From NCBI GenBank assembly GCA_026770575.1, contig MU657431.1:17071-28805 (forward strand): a DNA stretch of 11,735 bases, written 5' to 3'. This document shows positions 1-8,600 of the stretch, one piece after another. The notes beneath the pieces were generated by a model, which was given only the letters and a program-made list of their open reading frames with translations, was not told the DNA's origin and ran no database searches. The stretch's first letter is position 1. Every line of letters begins with the position of its first letter. The stretch comes from Pelagophyceae sp. CCMP2097 (lineage: Eukaryota; Sar; Pelagophyceae). Both the position numbers and the translations under genes were made by a program.

Positions 1-636
1 CCGACGGCCGCTCCGACGCCCAGTCCGTCGGACATGCCGACGCTCAGTCCGACGGCCGCGCCGACAGCCGGTCCGACGGCCAGTCCGACAGACATGCCAA
101 CGGCCAGTCCAACGGCCGCGCCAACGGCCGGTCCGACGGCCGCGCTGGCGCCCAGTCCGACGGCCGTGCCGACGGTCGGTCCGACGGCCAGTCGGACGGA
201 CATGCCGACAAACATGCCGACGGCCGTGCCAACACTCAGTCCGACGTCCACGGTGTTTCTGTCCCTGGCGGTCGCGCCGACGCCCGGTCCGATGGCCGCG
301 CCGACGCCCGTTCCGACGGGGCACGGTCCGACGTTTTCCCCGACGTTCAGTCTGTTGATCGCGGAGTTGCCGCGCCCGTCGTCGGCGCCGACGCCGCGGC
401 CGACGCAGGGCGACGCGTCGACGCCGCAGGTCGCGGATGTCTCGCCCTTACCGACGTTTGAGGGCGCGACGCCCGGCCCGACGCCCAGTCCGACGCCGGC
501 GCCGCAGCCGAGCCCGACGGCGGCGCCTACATCGGCGCCGCAGCCGCGCCCGACGGCGACGCCGGCGCCGTCGTCAGTGTCGGCGACGACCGCGCCCGCG
601 CCGTTGCCGACGCCTTCGCCGACGCAGGGCCCGGCG
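1..636 (+). repeat. Degenerate PT-coding tandem repeat
   Basis: Twelve-base units of the type GTCCGACGGCCG/CAGTCCGACGGC recur, coding xxPT tetrapeptides (AAPT, AGPT, ASPT, DMPT). They are most regular at 1-240 and decay to looser SPTPAPQP-type sequence by 636. The repeat also leaves the opposite strand open at 44-235 (PS/RPS-rich), which is a by-product of the repeat and not a gene. Confidence 0.9.
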
Positions 637-1563
637 GGTGTCGACTTCCTGTCTGCGATGCACTTTCGTACGGACTCTACGCCCGAGCAGTTCACCAGCG
701 ACGAGCGCGCCGTCGTCGCCTTCCGCGCTTCCATCGCCGCCGTCCTCACGGGCTTGACTTATGAACAGGTGGCGGAGCACTTTGTCGGCAACGCCAAGGC
801 GCACAAGGCCTTTGATTCCTCGCGTTCTGCTGTGGAAGCCATTTTGGCCACTTTGACTTCTGACAGCGTCGTCGTCCGCGGCTCGCGCCAGGCCCGGAGG
901 CGATCCCTCTTGGCCGCCGAGCTGGAGATCGACTACACGTTGCACTTTGATATCTGGGGCATGGCCGGCGAAGCGATCGCCCCGGCGGCGGCGGCGATTG
1001 CGTACGCAGTCTCGACTCGCCTTTCCGACGCCATCAATTCCGGCTTATACGCGGCGGCCCTCACCGCGGCATGGGGCACCGAGGCGGCGACGATGGACAT
1101 GGGATCCGTCGACACGGAGGCGTCGACCGCGGCTACGACGGCGGCCGTTGTGAAGATTGATTCCGATTCGGAGGAGCCGACGCCCCCTCCGCCTTCGCAG
1201 ACGCCGACGGCATCGCCGTCTCAGACGCCCGCGCCGCCGACGGCGGCGTCTACCGTCGACACGTCGGCGCCGCAGGAAACGGCTTCCAAGTCTGGCGGAA
1301 AGACTTCCGCCTTCGGCACGACGCTCGTCATGATCGTCGTCGCTTGTGGAGGTGCAATCATTCTCTTTTGCGTTTTGGCCGTCGGCTGCGCGAAACGCGG
1401 CGGCAACTTCCACAAGATCTTCGACGCAAAGGCGGACCGCTACCGAGCTTCGACGCCGTCGAAGACTCCCCGCGAGCTTCAAAAGATCGTCTGCGAGCCC
1501 ACCACACCAAGCCCACACTGGAACTCGCGCACCCTCGTCTCAAAGTTCGAGTACTTTCCCTAA
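1..1563 (+). CDS. PT-repeat type I membrane protein, C-terminal part (5' truncated by window edge)
   Basis: The frame is open from base 1 to the TAA at 1561-1563 (520 residues visible). The first ATG, at 34, lies inside the repeat, so the true start is probably upstream. In order: a Pro/Thr-rich stretch built on four-residue xxPT units (about 1-330), a second PT/PS/AP-rich stretch (about 355-636), a folded domain (about 640-1110), another P/T/S-rich stalk (1176-1300), one hydrophobic segment (about 1318-1395, TLVMIVVACGGAIILFCVLA) and a 55-residue tail with basic residues after the membrane (CAKRGG). The folded domain has a basic cluster (RQARRRSLLAAELEIDYTL) followed by an Ala-rich helix. 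This resembles a recurring extracellular domain in stramenopile surface proteins with a SEA-like layout; that resemblance is a memory-based inference. Likely role: heavily O-glycosylatable cell-surface protein. No enzyme motif is seen. No intron is needed, but an upstream one cannot be excluded. Confidence 0.75.
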   Translation, partial: PTAAPTPSPSDMPTLSPTAAPTAGPTASPTDMPTASPTAAPTAGPTAALAPSPTAVPTVGPTASRTDMPTNMPTAVPTLSPTSTVFLSLAVAPTPGPMAAPTPVPTGHGPTFSPTFSLLIAELPRPSSAPTPRPTQGDASTPQVADVSPLPTFEGATPGPTPSPTPAPQPSPTAAPTSAPQPRPTATPAPSSVSATTAPAPLPTPSPTQGPAGVDFLSAMHFRTDSTPEQFTSDERAVVAFRASIAAVLTGLTYEQVAEHFVGNAKAHKAFDSSRSAVEAILATLTSDSVVVRGSRQARRRSLLAAELEIDYTLHFDIWGMAGEAIAPAAAAIAYAVSTRLSDAINSGLYAAALTAAWGTEAATMDMGSVDTEASTAATTAAVVKIDSDSEEPTPPPPSQTPTASPSQTPAPPTAASTVDTSAPQETASKSGGKTSAFGTTLVMIVVACGGAIILFCVLAVGCAKRGGNFHKIFDAKADRYRASTPSKTPRELQKIVCEPTTPSPHWNSRTLVSKFEYFP

Positions 1564-1832
1564 ACATCCCCCACCGCGCCAACGCGCAGTAACCCTTCGT
1601 GCATAAACCCTTTTGCCTCGCCACGCACCCCGCCCCACGACTCCTGAAAAGCTCGACGCGTCGAAAGGACCGCCGTCCCGCGGCTCCCTAGCGCTCTCGC
1701 GACGCGCTTTGCGCGCCGAGTCGGACGCCGCACCGTCGACGCCGGGCCGCAGGCGCCTTCAGGCCGCCGACGTCGGGAATCGACGTCGGGCCGCCGCGCC
1801 AAAGAATGAGAGACCAGCAGCATCCCCCGCGT

Positions 1833-1867
1833 CGCAGTATACACGGAGACGACACGTGTATACTGCG
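1833..1867. repeat. Perfect 13-bp inverted repeat with 9-nt spacer
   Basis: CGCAGTATACACG at 1833-1845 is the exact reverse complement of CGTGTATACTGCG at 1855-1867, separated by GAGACGACA. The inner edge of the right arm overlaps an 8-bp palindrome, ACACGTGT (1852-1859), which contains an E-box/G-box core CACGTG. It lies about 95 bp upstream of the sulfatase start codon. It could be a dimeric transcription-factor site or an RNA hairpin; the sequence alone does not decide. Confidence 0.85.
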
Positions 1868-1895
1868 GACCATCGAGCGCGCCGGGTACCGCCGC

Positions 1896-1920
1896 TTTTA
1901 AAAAAGAACCTTTAAATTTT
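1896..1920 (+). promoter_or_regulatory. AT-rich patch upstream of the sulfatase start
   Basis: The run CTTTTAAAAAAG followed by TTTAAATTTT is the most AT-rich stretch for hundreds of bases in an otherwise very GC-rich window. It ends 40 bp before the ATG at 1961, so it may be a core promoter element. It carries an in-frame TAA (1913-1915) that bars translation from further upstream. Confidence 0.35.
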
Positions 1921-1960
1921 GGATTCCAAGCGTGTCACGGTTCCAGGCGGCCGGCCCTCG

Positions 1961-4420
1961 ATGCTGCTGCGCTTCGCGTTGGTGGCGTCGGCGTGCGCGT
2001 CGCTGCTGCGCGCACCGGATTCGCCGAGCGCCGCCGACGCGTTGTTGGGCTGCGGCGCAGAAATCTATGCGGCTTTTGAGGGATCTCCGCGGGCCACCGT
2101 GCGCGGCCCGTGCTGCCGAGCCTGCGTCGAAACGGCCTGGTGCTCGGCGTACAATCAGTGCGTCCCGTCGCGCCGGAGTTCGAAGAGCGACGGACGCGGA
2201 GTCGCAACTTCGAAGAGTCGAAGCAACACCCGCGGCCACGCCCACGCCAACGAGGTACGACGACGGGTTCTGCGACCTCTTCGCCGGCGCGGCGCGGCGG
2301 ACTTTCCACCCGAACTGCTCCGCGGGGACGACGCGCGAAGGCGCACCTGCGGGCGGAAACGCATCTGCGGCGCGCGGAGACGTGCCCACATCTGCGGAGG
2401 CAGCAAGGCCCAACGTCGTCTTCATCGTCGTCGAGTCGACCGACGGCCGCACGTGGTCTTCCGGGTGAGGGCCGCCCGCGCCGCCCGCGCCGCGCCGAAG
2501 CGGACGCGCAGGTATTCGGGCGGCGCCATCCCGCTCCCGAACCTGCGAGGGCTCCAGGCCGGCGGCGTTGAGTTCCGCAGGCACTACTCCAACGCGCCCG
2601 TCTGCTGCCCGTCGCGCGCGACGTTTTGGTCGGGGAGGCACGCACACAACGTGGGGCACGACCACCTCGGCCTCCGCGTGAACGGCGTCTGGAACAACTA
2701 CGAGGGCCTCCCCCAAGACTACGCCTTCCGCCTCGACCAGGTCGTGGCGCAGCACGGCTACCAGACCAAGGTTTCGGGCAAGACGGACTGGACCGTGGGC
2801 GGCCATTCCGAAAGTGTTTTTTTGGTGAGCCTCCCCAAACCTCGAGATGCGGTCGGCGTCCAGAAGCGGGGCCCGTAGGCTGCGTGGACCATGTACGCCC
2901 CGTTCCCCTACGACGTCAACGCCACGGGCGGCTGGGCGACGGAGTCCATGTGCGGCGACGCAGCGCGCGTGGCTCCCGGCGGGGGCCTCAACGGGTCTGG
3001 GACGCTCTACGAAAAAGACTGGGCCACGGTGCGCGCTTCGGCGGATTGGGTCCGCGCCGTCCCAGGCCCCTGGTTCTTATACCAGGGCTTCGAGATTGTT
3101 CACCCGCCGTACGAGACGAATGCGTTTTGGTGGGAGAAGATCGACCCGTCCAAAATCGACGTCCCACGTTGGCGCCCTTTGAAAGACATCCACCCGTGCG
3201 ACTTCCAGACCTCGAACCTCAAGGGCTGCGCGCCCGCCGACGCCGAAGCAGGCGGCTTTTATGACGTCGAGAGGCGGCGAAACGTCCGCCGCAAGAGCCC
3301 GCGTCCGAAAACGTCGGACGCAGCGGAAACGTCGGACGGCACATGAACGGGGGTGCACGCGCAGCCGCCACGTCCGAGGCGAGGGGGGGCGCCACAGCCG
3401 CGACGAGCGAAGGCCGGGCGAGCCGGCCCGCGCGCAGTCCCGCACGGCCCCGCGTTGGCGGTCCCGACGTTGGCGTTTAGGCGCGTACTTTGCGCAAATC
3501 GCAGAATTCGACGACATGGTCGGCGAGACGCTCCGCGCTATCGAAGCCGCCGGCGCTACCCACAACACGGTCGTCATCGTGACGTCTGACCACGGAGACA
3601 TGCAGGTGCGGTGCCTTTTGCGCGTTTGGCCGCAGACGGGCGTCGATCGTCGGAATGGGCGTATATCTTCGGATTAGATGGAGAAGCAACAATTCTACAA
3701 AATGTCCCCGTACGACGCGAGCGCGTCCGTGCCCATGGTCATCTTCGACGGCCGCCACCCGCGGCCGCTGCCGCACGTGTATAAGCTCCCGACGCAGCTC
3801 ATCGATATATACCCGACCGTTTTAGACCTTGCTGGGATCACCATCGACGCGCCGTGGCTCGACGGCGTTTCCCTCGCTGGCATCATCGGCCTGGCACAAG
3901 CGCAGCCAGGACGGCCCGACTTTGTCGTGACGCAGTTTCACGGTACGGGAAAACCCGGACCGCCGCGGGACGGTCAACAATGACTCTAGGCGACAACCTC
4001 GCCTCGAGCTGGTTCGCCGTCATTTCCGTCGTCAAGGGCGCCGCGTACAAGCTCGTCGTCTGGGGAAACGGAGCGACGCACGCGCCGCTGCTCTTCGCGC
4101 TTGACGCGGACCCGAACGAGGATTTCGACCTCGCCGGCGGCGCCCACGCGGCCCTCGCCGCGCAGCTCGATTTGCGGCTCCGGTCTGTCGTCGACTACGC
4201 GGCGGTGGCGCTCGACGTGGCGACTTACAACCACGGCATGTTCTTGCAGTGGGCGAACCGCACTGCTGACTGGCGCCGCGAGCTGGCGAGCCCAAGCCTC
4301 CGATGGGCCAAGGCCTTCAACGCCGACGCCGATGCGTCCCTCGCCGCCGTCGACGCCTGGATGGCGGCGCCGCCGGAGGTGGAAAAGTGCCGCGCGGGGC
4401 TCCGGTGGCCGCCTCGCTGA
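1961..4420 (+). CDS. Secreted arylsulfatase K-like sulfatase, seven exons
   Basis: Hydrolyses sulfate esters, probably of uronate- or polysaccharide-type substrates in the secretory or extracellular space (family knowledge). Model: exons 1961-2157, about 2216-2464, 2512-2824, 2879-about 3302, 3481-3605, 3678-3942, 3990-4420 (TGA 4418-4420); about 667 residues. ATG 1961 is the first ATG after an in-frame TAA and begins a signal peptide (MLLRFALVASACASLL). Next comes a Cys-rich module (CCRACVETAWCSAYNQ ... DDGFCDLF ... HPNC). The sulfatase fold starts at PNVVFIVVESTDGRTW; the formylglycine signature is CCPSR at 2603-2617, whose first Cys is the residue converted. GKTDW, GGHS, the metal motif TSDHGD, QFYKMSPYDASA, DIYPTVLDLAGI and TQFHG follow in ARSK order and spacing. 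The first metal-site residue, Asp in human ARSK, is Glu here (VVESTDGR). Exon 1/2 and exon 4/5 borders are uncertain. Confidence 0.92.
2158..2215 (+). other. Sulfatase intron 1 (acceptor uncertain)
   Basis: Coding passes from frame 2 (WCSAYNQ) to frame 3 (YDDGFCDLF), so an intron is required here. Donor CA|GTGCGT at 2158 fits. Two acceptors keep the frame: 2215 (58 nt, retaining a VEATPAATPTPT linker) and 2254 (97 nt, joining NQ directly to YDDGFC). Neither is a CAG acceptor. A near-duplicate TTCGAAGAG occurs at 2179 and 2209. Confidence 0.5.
2465..2511 (+). other. Sulfatase intron 2 (47 nt)
   Basis: GTGAGG...CGCAG. Removing it joins TDGRTWSSG (frame 3) to YSGGAIPLPNL (frame 2) through a split GGG codon, which matches the ARSK order from the first metal motif to the PxxNL segment. 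Confidence 0.88.
2825..2878 (+). other. Sulfatase intron 3 (54 nt)
   Basis: GTGAGC...CCGTAG, in phase 0. Splicing gives GGHSESVFL-AAWTMY, with the same spacing from the active-site His to AWT as in ARSK (GHHSISNRVEAWT). Unspliced, the frame ends at TAG 2876-2878. Confidence 0.92.
3303..3480 (+). other. Sulfatase intron 4 (boundaries uncertain)
   Basis: Exon 4 reads frame 2 (GGFYDVERRR) and exon 5 reads frame 3 (AYFAQIAEFDDMVGE), so an intron lies between. Phase is kept by 3303-3480 (GTCCGA...GTTTAG) or by 3266-3437 (GTCGAG...GCGCAG). Both leave an Arg-rich insertion relative to ARSK. The stretch holds three AAACGTC motifs and a short hairpin. Confidence 0.45.
3606..3677 (+). other. Sulfatase intron 5 (72 nt)
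   Basis: GTGCGG...GGATTAG, phase 0. Splicing joins TSDHGDMQ to MEKQQFYKMS, matching ARSK DHGELAMEHRQFYKMS residue for residue in spacing. The ATG at 3678 is therefore internal and not a start. Confidence 0.93.
3943..3989 (+). other. Sulfatase intron 6 (47 nt)
   Basis: GTACGG...GACTCTAG. Splicing completes a split GGC codon (TQFHG) and continues DNLASSWFAVI in frame 2, with spacing equal to ARSK (SEFHG ... KYIAY). Unspliced, the frame stops at 3981-3983. Confidence 0.93.
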
Positions 4421-4860
4421 GTGGCCGTGCGCCGCGCTCGAGCTATAAGTGGCCGCCTTCCGGCATGGACGCCACAGGAAAAGCTCGGTGGTTGGGTCCC
4501 TGTCTAATGGGCACCCGTCGGCACCTTCGCGGCATCCGGCGCCGGAGCTTGCGCAAGGTTTGAGTTGAAGCGTGTTGAGAACCCAGGAGGACAGCCGACG
4601 TACTCGTGGCAACGCAATCTGGCGTCGGGTCACACGAGGCAACACAAGCTGGCGTGTCAAACTCAGCGTCGTCAGAATACCTCGCCGCAGATTTCGAAAA
4701 CTTTGTTCCGAGTGCACTTTCGGATACGATCTTGAATCGTTCTCAGCGTGAAGCCAGAACACTTCCCCGTCCCAGACTCCCTTGCGAGGCGCGTCTGCCT
4801 CCGCCCGAGTCCGTCGGAGTTTTGTTCTAGGCTCGCGGCCCCGCAGCAAGAAACCGATTG
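4421..4860 (+). other. Intergenic region between sulfatase and zinc-finger gene
   Basis: No convincing gene. It contains a TATAAG at 4444-4449 (only 24 bp after the sulfatase stop, so of doubtful meaning) and an imperfect direct repeat with 30-bp period (GGCAACGCAATCTGGCGT at 4608-4625; 16 of 18 bases match at 4638-4655). A 74-codon open stretch at 4606-4830 lacks an ATG start and matches nothing I recognise. TAG at 4828-4830 closes the frame used by the next gene. Confidence 0.6.
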
Positions 4861-5399
4861 ATGCACCAAAGTCCTTCCGAAGCGCCGCCGACTGTCATGT
4901 CGATGCTCTACGGCGACGCGCTCTTCGCGCAGCAGAAGCGGCCCCGCGCCGGGTCGGCGCACTTCGCGGAGGCCCACGTCGTCACGCCGACGATGAAGCA
5001 GTGGAACGCGCCGCGCGTCGAATACTTCTCCCTCGGCGCCCCTGCGGTCGCGTGTTGCGCGGAGTGCGGCGACGGCGTGTGCGTGCCCCGGAGCGCTCGC
5101 GAGGGCCACGGGCGCCGGACGCGCCGGTGCGCCGCATCGGACGCGCCGGCGGAGGCGCGCATAGGCGCGGCGACGACCGCCTGCGCTGCCGCGGCCGTAA
5201 ATGCGGCGCGTTGGTGTGCGACCTCTGCGACGCCCAATCCCGAAACGGCGCCCTCCGCGCCCTCGCGCCGAGGCTCCGAGACCGCGACGCCGCAGAGGGC
5301 CTCGTCGACGTCTTCCCGCTCGAGGCGCAGCACCGCATATGCGAAGGCTGCTTGGACAAGATCGAACGCGCGCTCGATGCCCGCGCCCGCGAAGCTTGA
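4861..5399 (+). CDS. Small Cys-rich protein with FYVE-like zinc finger, two exons
   Basis: Exons 4861-5078 and 5165-5399 (TGA 5397-5399) give about 150 residues. ATG 4861 is the first after an in-frame TAG; ATG 4897 is a possible alternative. The N-terminal 60 residues are unremarkable. Then come eight paired cysteines: CAEC, a basic stretch RLRCRGRKCG, VCDLC, and, after an Arg-rich loop, HRICEGC with a short helix (LDKIERAL). The order C-x2-C, basic CxxxxCG, C-x2-C, RxC-x2-C recalls FYVE fingers, which bind phosphatidylinositol-3-phosphate on endosomes. Against this, the WxxD motif is missing, the basic motif is not the canonical RHHCRxCG, and the last loop is long (37 residues). A generic treble-clef or RING-like finger is the main alternative. 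The first Cys pair and the rest lie in different frames, so the call depends on the intron at 5079-5164. Confidence 0.62.
5079..5164 (+). other. Intron in the FYVE-like gene (86 nt)
   Basis: GTGCGT...GCGCATAG. Splicing joins frame 1 (CAECGDG) to frame 3 (RGDDRLRCRGRKCG) with a split GTG codon and brings all eight cysteines into one finger. The donor GTGCGT is the same hexamer used in two HAT introns and one sulfatase intron. Confidence 0.75.
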
Positions 5400-5663
5400 C
5401 GCCATGAGGCGGAGGCGACCGCCCGACCCCAAGTCACGACTGTTCATGTCCGCGGCCAAGAGGCCCGCGCTCGTAAAGCAACGCCGCCTTACGAAGCCAC
5501 ACCTCCCTGGAGGCCCCTCTTCGAGCCCCCGCGAGGCACTGAAAGACGAGTCGAGAGCATGTCCAATTAAACGGCATCTCGACGCGGCCCCGGGCCGCTT
5601 CGGGCGCCGCCAGTCGGTGTTGTGGTCGCGGGTCCTTTGGCGGGTGCCAAACTCTCACTCGGT
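5400..5663. other. Convergent 3' intergenic region
   Basis: Lies between the stop codons of the plus-strand FYVE-like gene and the minus-strand HAT. Frames on both strands stay open by GC bias only. No obvious AATAAA polyadenylation signal; AATTAAA occurs at about 5565-5571. Nothing else noted. Confidence 0.6.
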
Positions 5664-8600
5664 TCAGGGCGTGGTGAGTTGGCGCCTTCGTGAAAAGGTG
5701 ATGCGGTAGGGCGTGAGCGTGTGCGGGTGGACGTTGCGCTGCTGCCTTTCACAGTCGCCGCAAATGTTGAAGTCTACGCACTGGCCGCAGTGCCACCGCA
5801 CCCGCCTCACCTCGCGCTCGCACCGCGCGCACCGGATACGTAACGAGTCCGCGCGCGGGAACCGCATGTGGTACAGCAGCATGAGGGAAGAGTGCTTTGC
5901 GCGTCGCAGCGTGTCGAACTGGTAGTGCCAGAACTGGCACATTTCCAGAAACGTATGCCGTGAGTCGACAAGCGGGCACGAGATGCACACCCCAGCGTCC
6001 GGGTCGCGGATGCGCAATCTCGAAGACGCCGCCGAGTCCTCGCTCGACGAAGCCACCGCCGCCGACGAAGACGCCGCGGCCGCGGCCGCGCCGCGCGCTT
6101 GCGCAGAGTTCATCTCCGCAATGTAATCATCTATGTCCTCTTCCGCCGAAACCGCTTCTGCGGAAGCCCGCGCCGCGTCGTCGTCCCCGCGCGGCGTCTC
6201 CGCGGCCTCGGCGACCGGCGCAGCCTCGACGGGCGGCTTCTTCTTTTTCGACGCTTTGGCGAACGCGCCCGGCCGCGGCGCGTGGCCACCGCGCGCCGGG
6301 GCACCGCGCGCCGGGGGCGGGTGCGCGGCTCGGTTGCCGGGCTGCAGGTAGAGGACGAAGAGCGAATCCTTCATCTTGTGCATACTTGCGGCGAGCTCCG
6401 CCGGCAGCCTCGACGACATTGGCATGTCAGACGCCGCCAGCTCGCCGCCAAAGCGCGTCGCAACCGCCCGCGCGCCCTCGCGCGGCACCTGTCGCGGCGG
6501 CACGCCCGCCGACGTCGCCGCCGCACCGGCCGCCGCCGCCGCGCCCTCGGCCGCGCTCGCCGCCGGCTCGGCTTCCGCGCCGTCAAACGACCCCGACCGG
6601 CTCGGCGGCGTCGCGTCGCCCTCGTCCATCTCGTCGCCGTCGTCGTCGGACGCGTCGCGCGACGGGCCGGGCGGGCCGCGGCACGACTCGCCGCCGCGCG
6701 ACTCGGCCGCGTCGAGAGAGGCGTACGAGAGGCAGCGGTCGCGGGCGCTGTCGAAGGAACCGCGGTCGCGCGAGGCATAGGACAGGCCTCGGTCTCGCGC
6801 GCCGTCAAAAGAGCTGCGGTCGCGCGTGCCGTCCACCGACCCAAGGTCCGACGGCGGCGGCGACGGCCGGAGCCGCTTCGTCGACGGCTCCGCCGCCGCG
6901 CCTTCCGCGGCGGGCTCGGCGTCGGCGGTGTCGTTTAGGGGGAAGTCTCGCGCGACGGCGTCGACGTCACCGACGCCGAGCTTTCGCTGGAGTCTCACGA
7001 GCAGAGCCTGCAGCTTCTTCTCAAAGAGGAGAGAGAGGTGCGCGGCGGCCTCGTGGACGGGGTTAGTGGGCGGGTTGAATCGTAAGGCGTTTCTGAAGAC
7101 GAGGCGGACGTCTTCGATAAACGGCTGCGGCGTTGCATAGTGCGAATCCGCCAGGCGCCGCTCCACCGTGCCCAAGTCCATGGGCGCCGGCACGACGGAG
7201 TGGTAGTCAGGCAGCTGCAAAGCGACGGCGTCGACCGGTCGCATGAACGGGTACGCCGACGGCTGCAAAGCAACCGCCTTGAGCAGCGCCCCCAGCTGCG
7301 CGGCCACGCTGCGCCGCTCCGCGTCGTTGCGCGCCGCGCCGCCGCGCGCGCCTGACGCGGGCGCGGCGCCGAAGAGGCCTCGGCGGCGCTCGATTAACGC
7401 GTGCAAACGGCAGGCCTCATCCGGCCAATAGTCGCCGTCGAACAACGGCGGGCAGACGGGCGTCGACGACGGCAGCGTCGCCGGGTCCACGACCACGCGC
7501 TTGTGCGACGCCGGGCCGCCCTTGCCCGCCGGGGCGCGGTGGCGCCGTAAAGTGTCCAGGTGGGCGTAATGTTCGTCGTACAACGTCGCCACGCGCGACA
7601 CGGCCCCCGCGGCAACGGCGCGGCGGATCATGGCCTTGTACCACCCGGCGAGGCGGTCGCGGCTCGGCGTGCGCTGGTGGGGCGGGTGGCACCAGAAGAT
7701 AAAATTGTTGCCGCGCTGGGGCGGGCACGCCCAAATGTGCGCCGCCTCAAAGCCTCGTCTGCGCGACCAGTCGAGGTACGCCACCAAAAGCTCGTGGTAC
7801 ACGGCCGTGCGCGCCGTGCGCGGGCGGAAGTATTCGACGCTGTCCAAATAGGCGATGTAAACGCGCCGCGCCGAAGGCCCCTCGGCGCCGGCGTCGCCAA
7901 ATTCGTGCACGTACATGGAGAAGACGCAGAGGTCGACGCCGTCCATGCGCTGGAACATGGCCACGGCGCGGCTCTCAAAAGGCAGCACCTCTGGCAGCGG
8001 CCCACCTCCCGGGCTCGCAAACGTCCGCCGGAGCACCGCCGGCACGCGCAAGGACTGCGGCACGGCGGAGACGCAGCGCACGACGACCGTCTCGGACAGC
8101 TCCGCCGCCGCACCGCCAAGGTCGGCCATTCGACGACGAACGGTTCGCTCCAAGTGCGCCGTCATGTGCGTCTCCCGAAGCTCAGACGCGCACCACCACT
8201 GCGCCTTCGCCGCGGGCTTGGCCGCCGCCGCCTCGGGGGCCGCGGGCTCGGGCGCTCCCGCCTCTGGCGCCTCGGGCTTGGCGGCCTCTGGCGCGAAGGG
8301 AAACGCCGCAAACGGCGCGTCCGAGTCGCGGCAGTCGTGGAACAGCGCCGTATCGTCGTCCTCGTCCTTGATTGCCGGCGCATCGCCCTCGGCGGCCGGC
8401 GGCTGGCGCGCTTTCGGCGCGGCGAGGGGCACGCGCGACGGCGGCGGTGGGTTTTCGAGCGCGGCGACGGTGTGCCACGTCACGACCTTGCCCGGCGGCG
8501 CGCGCAGCTCGAGGTCGAACGCCGTGGCGCATCCGCGCGCCCGCCGCCGGCGCACGACGACGCTCGCGCCGCCGCAGCAGGGCCGCACCTCTTCCACGCC

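Larger units (their letters stand above)
1564..1960. other. Intergenic region between membrane protein and sulfatase
   Basis: No credible coding frame. It would hold the 3' UTR of the upstream gene and the 5' region of the sulfatase. Visible structure: two copies of CGACGTCGGG (1768-1777 and 1781-1790, 13 bp apart, the first inside the 10-bp palindrome CCGACGTCGG at 1767-1776), the inverted repeat at 1833-1867, and an AT-rich patch at about 1896-1920. The ACGT cores are of the kind bound by bZIP factors; functional use is inference. Confidence 0.6.

Noticed and set aside
574..945. Minus-strand open frames under the PT-repeat gene
   Set aside because: They arise from the repeat and GC bias; no recognisable protein features.
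1919..2878. Single 319-codon gene in frame 2
   Set aside because: It begins with TTG, reads through two sulfatase introns and uses the wrong frame between about 2216 and 2464, where frame 3 carries PNVVFIVVESTDGR.
3678..3983. Separate small gene starting at ATG 3678
   Set aside because: Its sequence is the internal QFYKM-to-TQFHG part of the sulfatase, joined by two well-supported introns.
4606..4830. 74-codon frame in the intergenic region
   Set aside because: No ATG, closed by TAG before the FYVE-like gene, and no family resemblance. It could be an unspliced upstream exon but nothing supports that.
5400..5709. Extension of the FYVE-like gene's first frame to 5709
   Set aside because: Beyond the intron the cysteine pattern is in another frame, ending at TGA 5399; the longer frame is compositional and runs into the HAT's 3' end.
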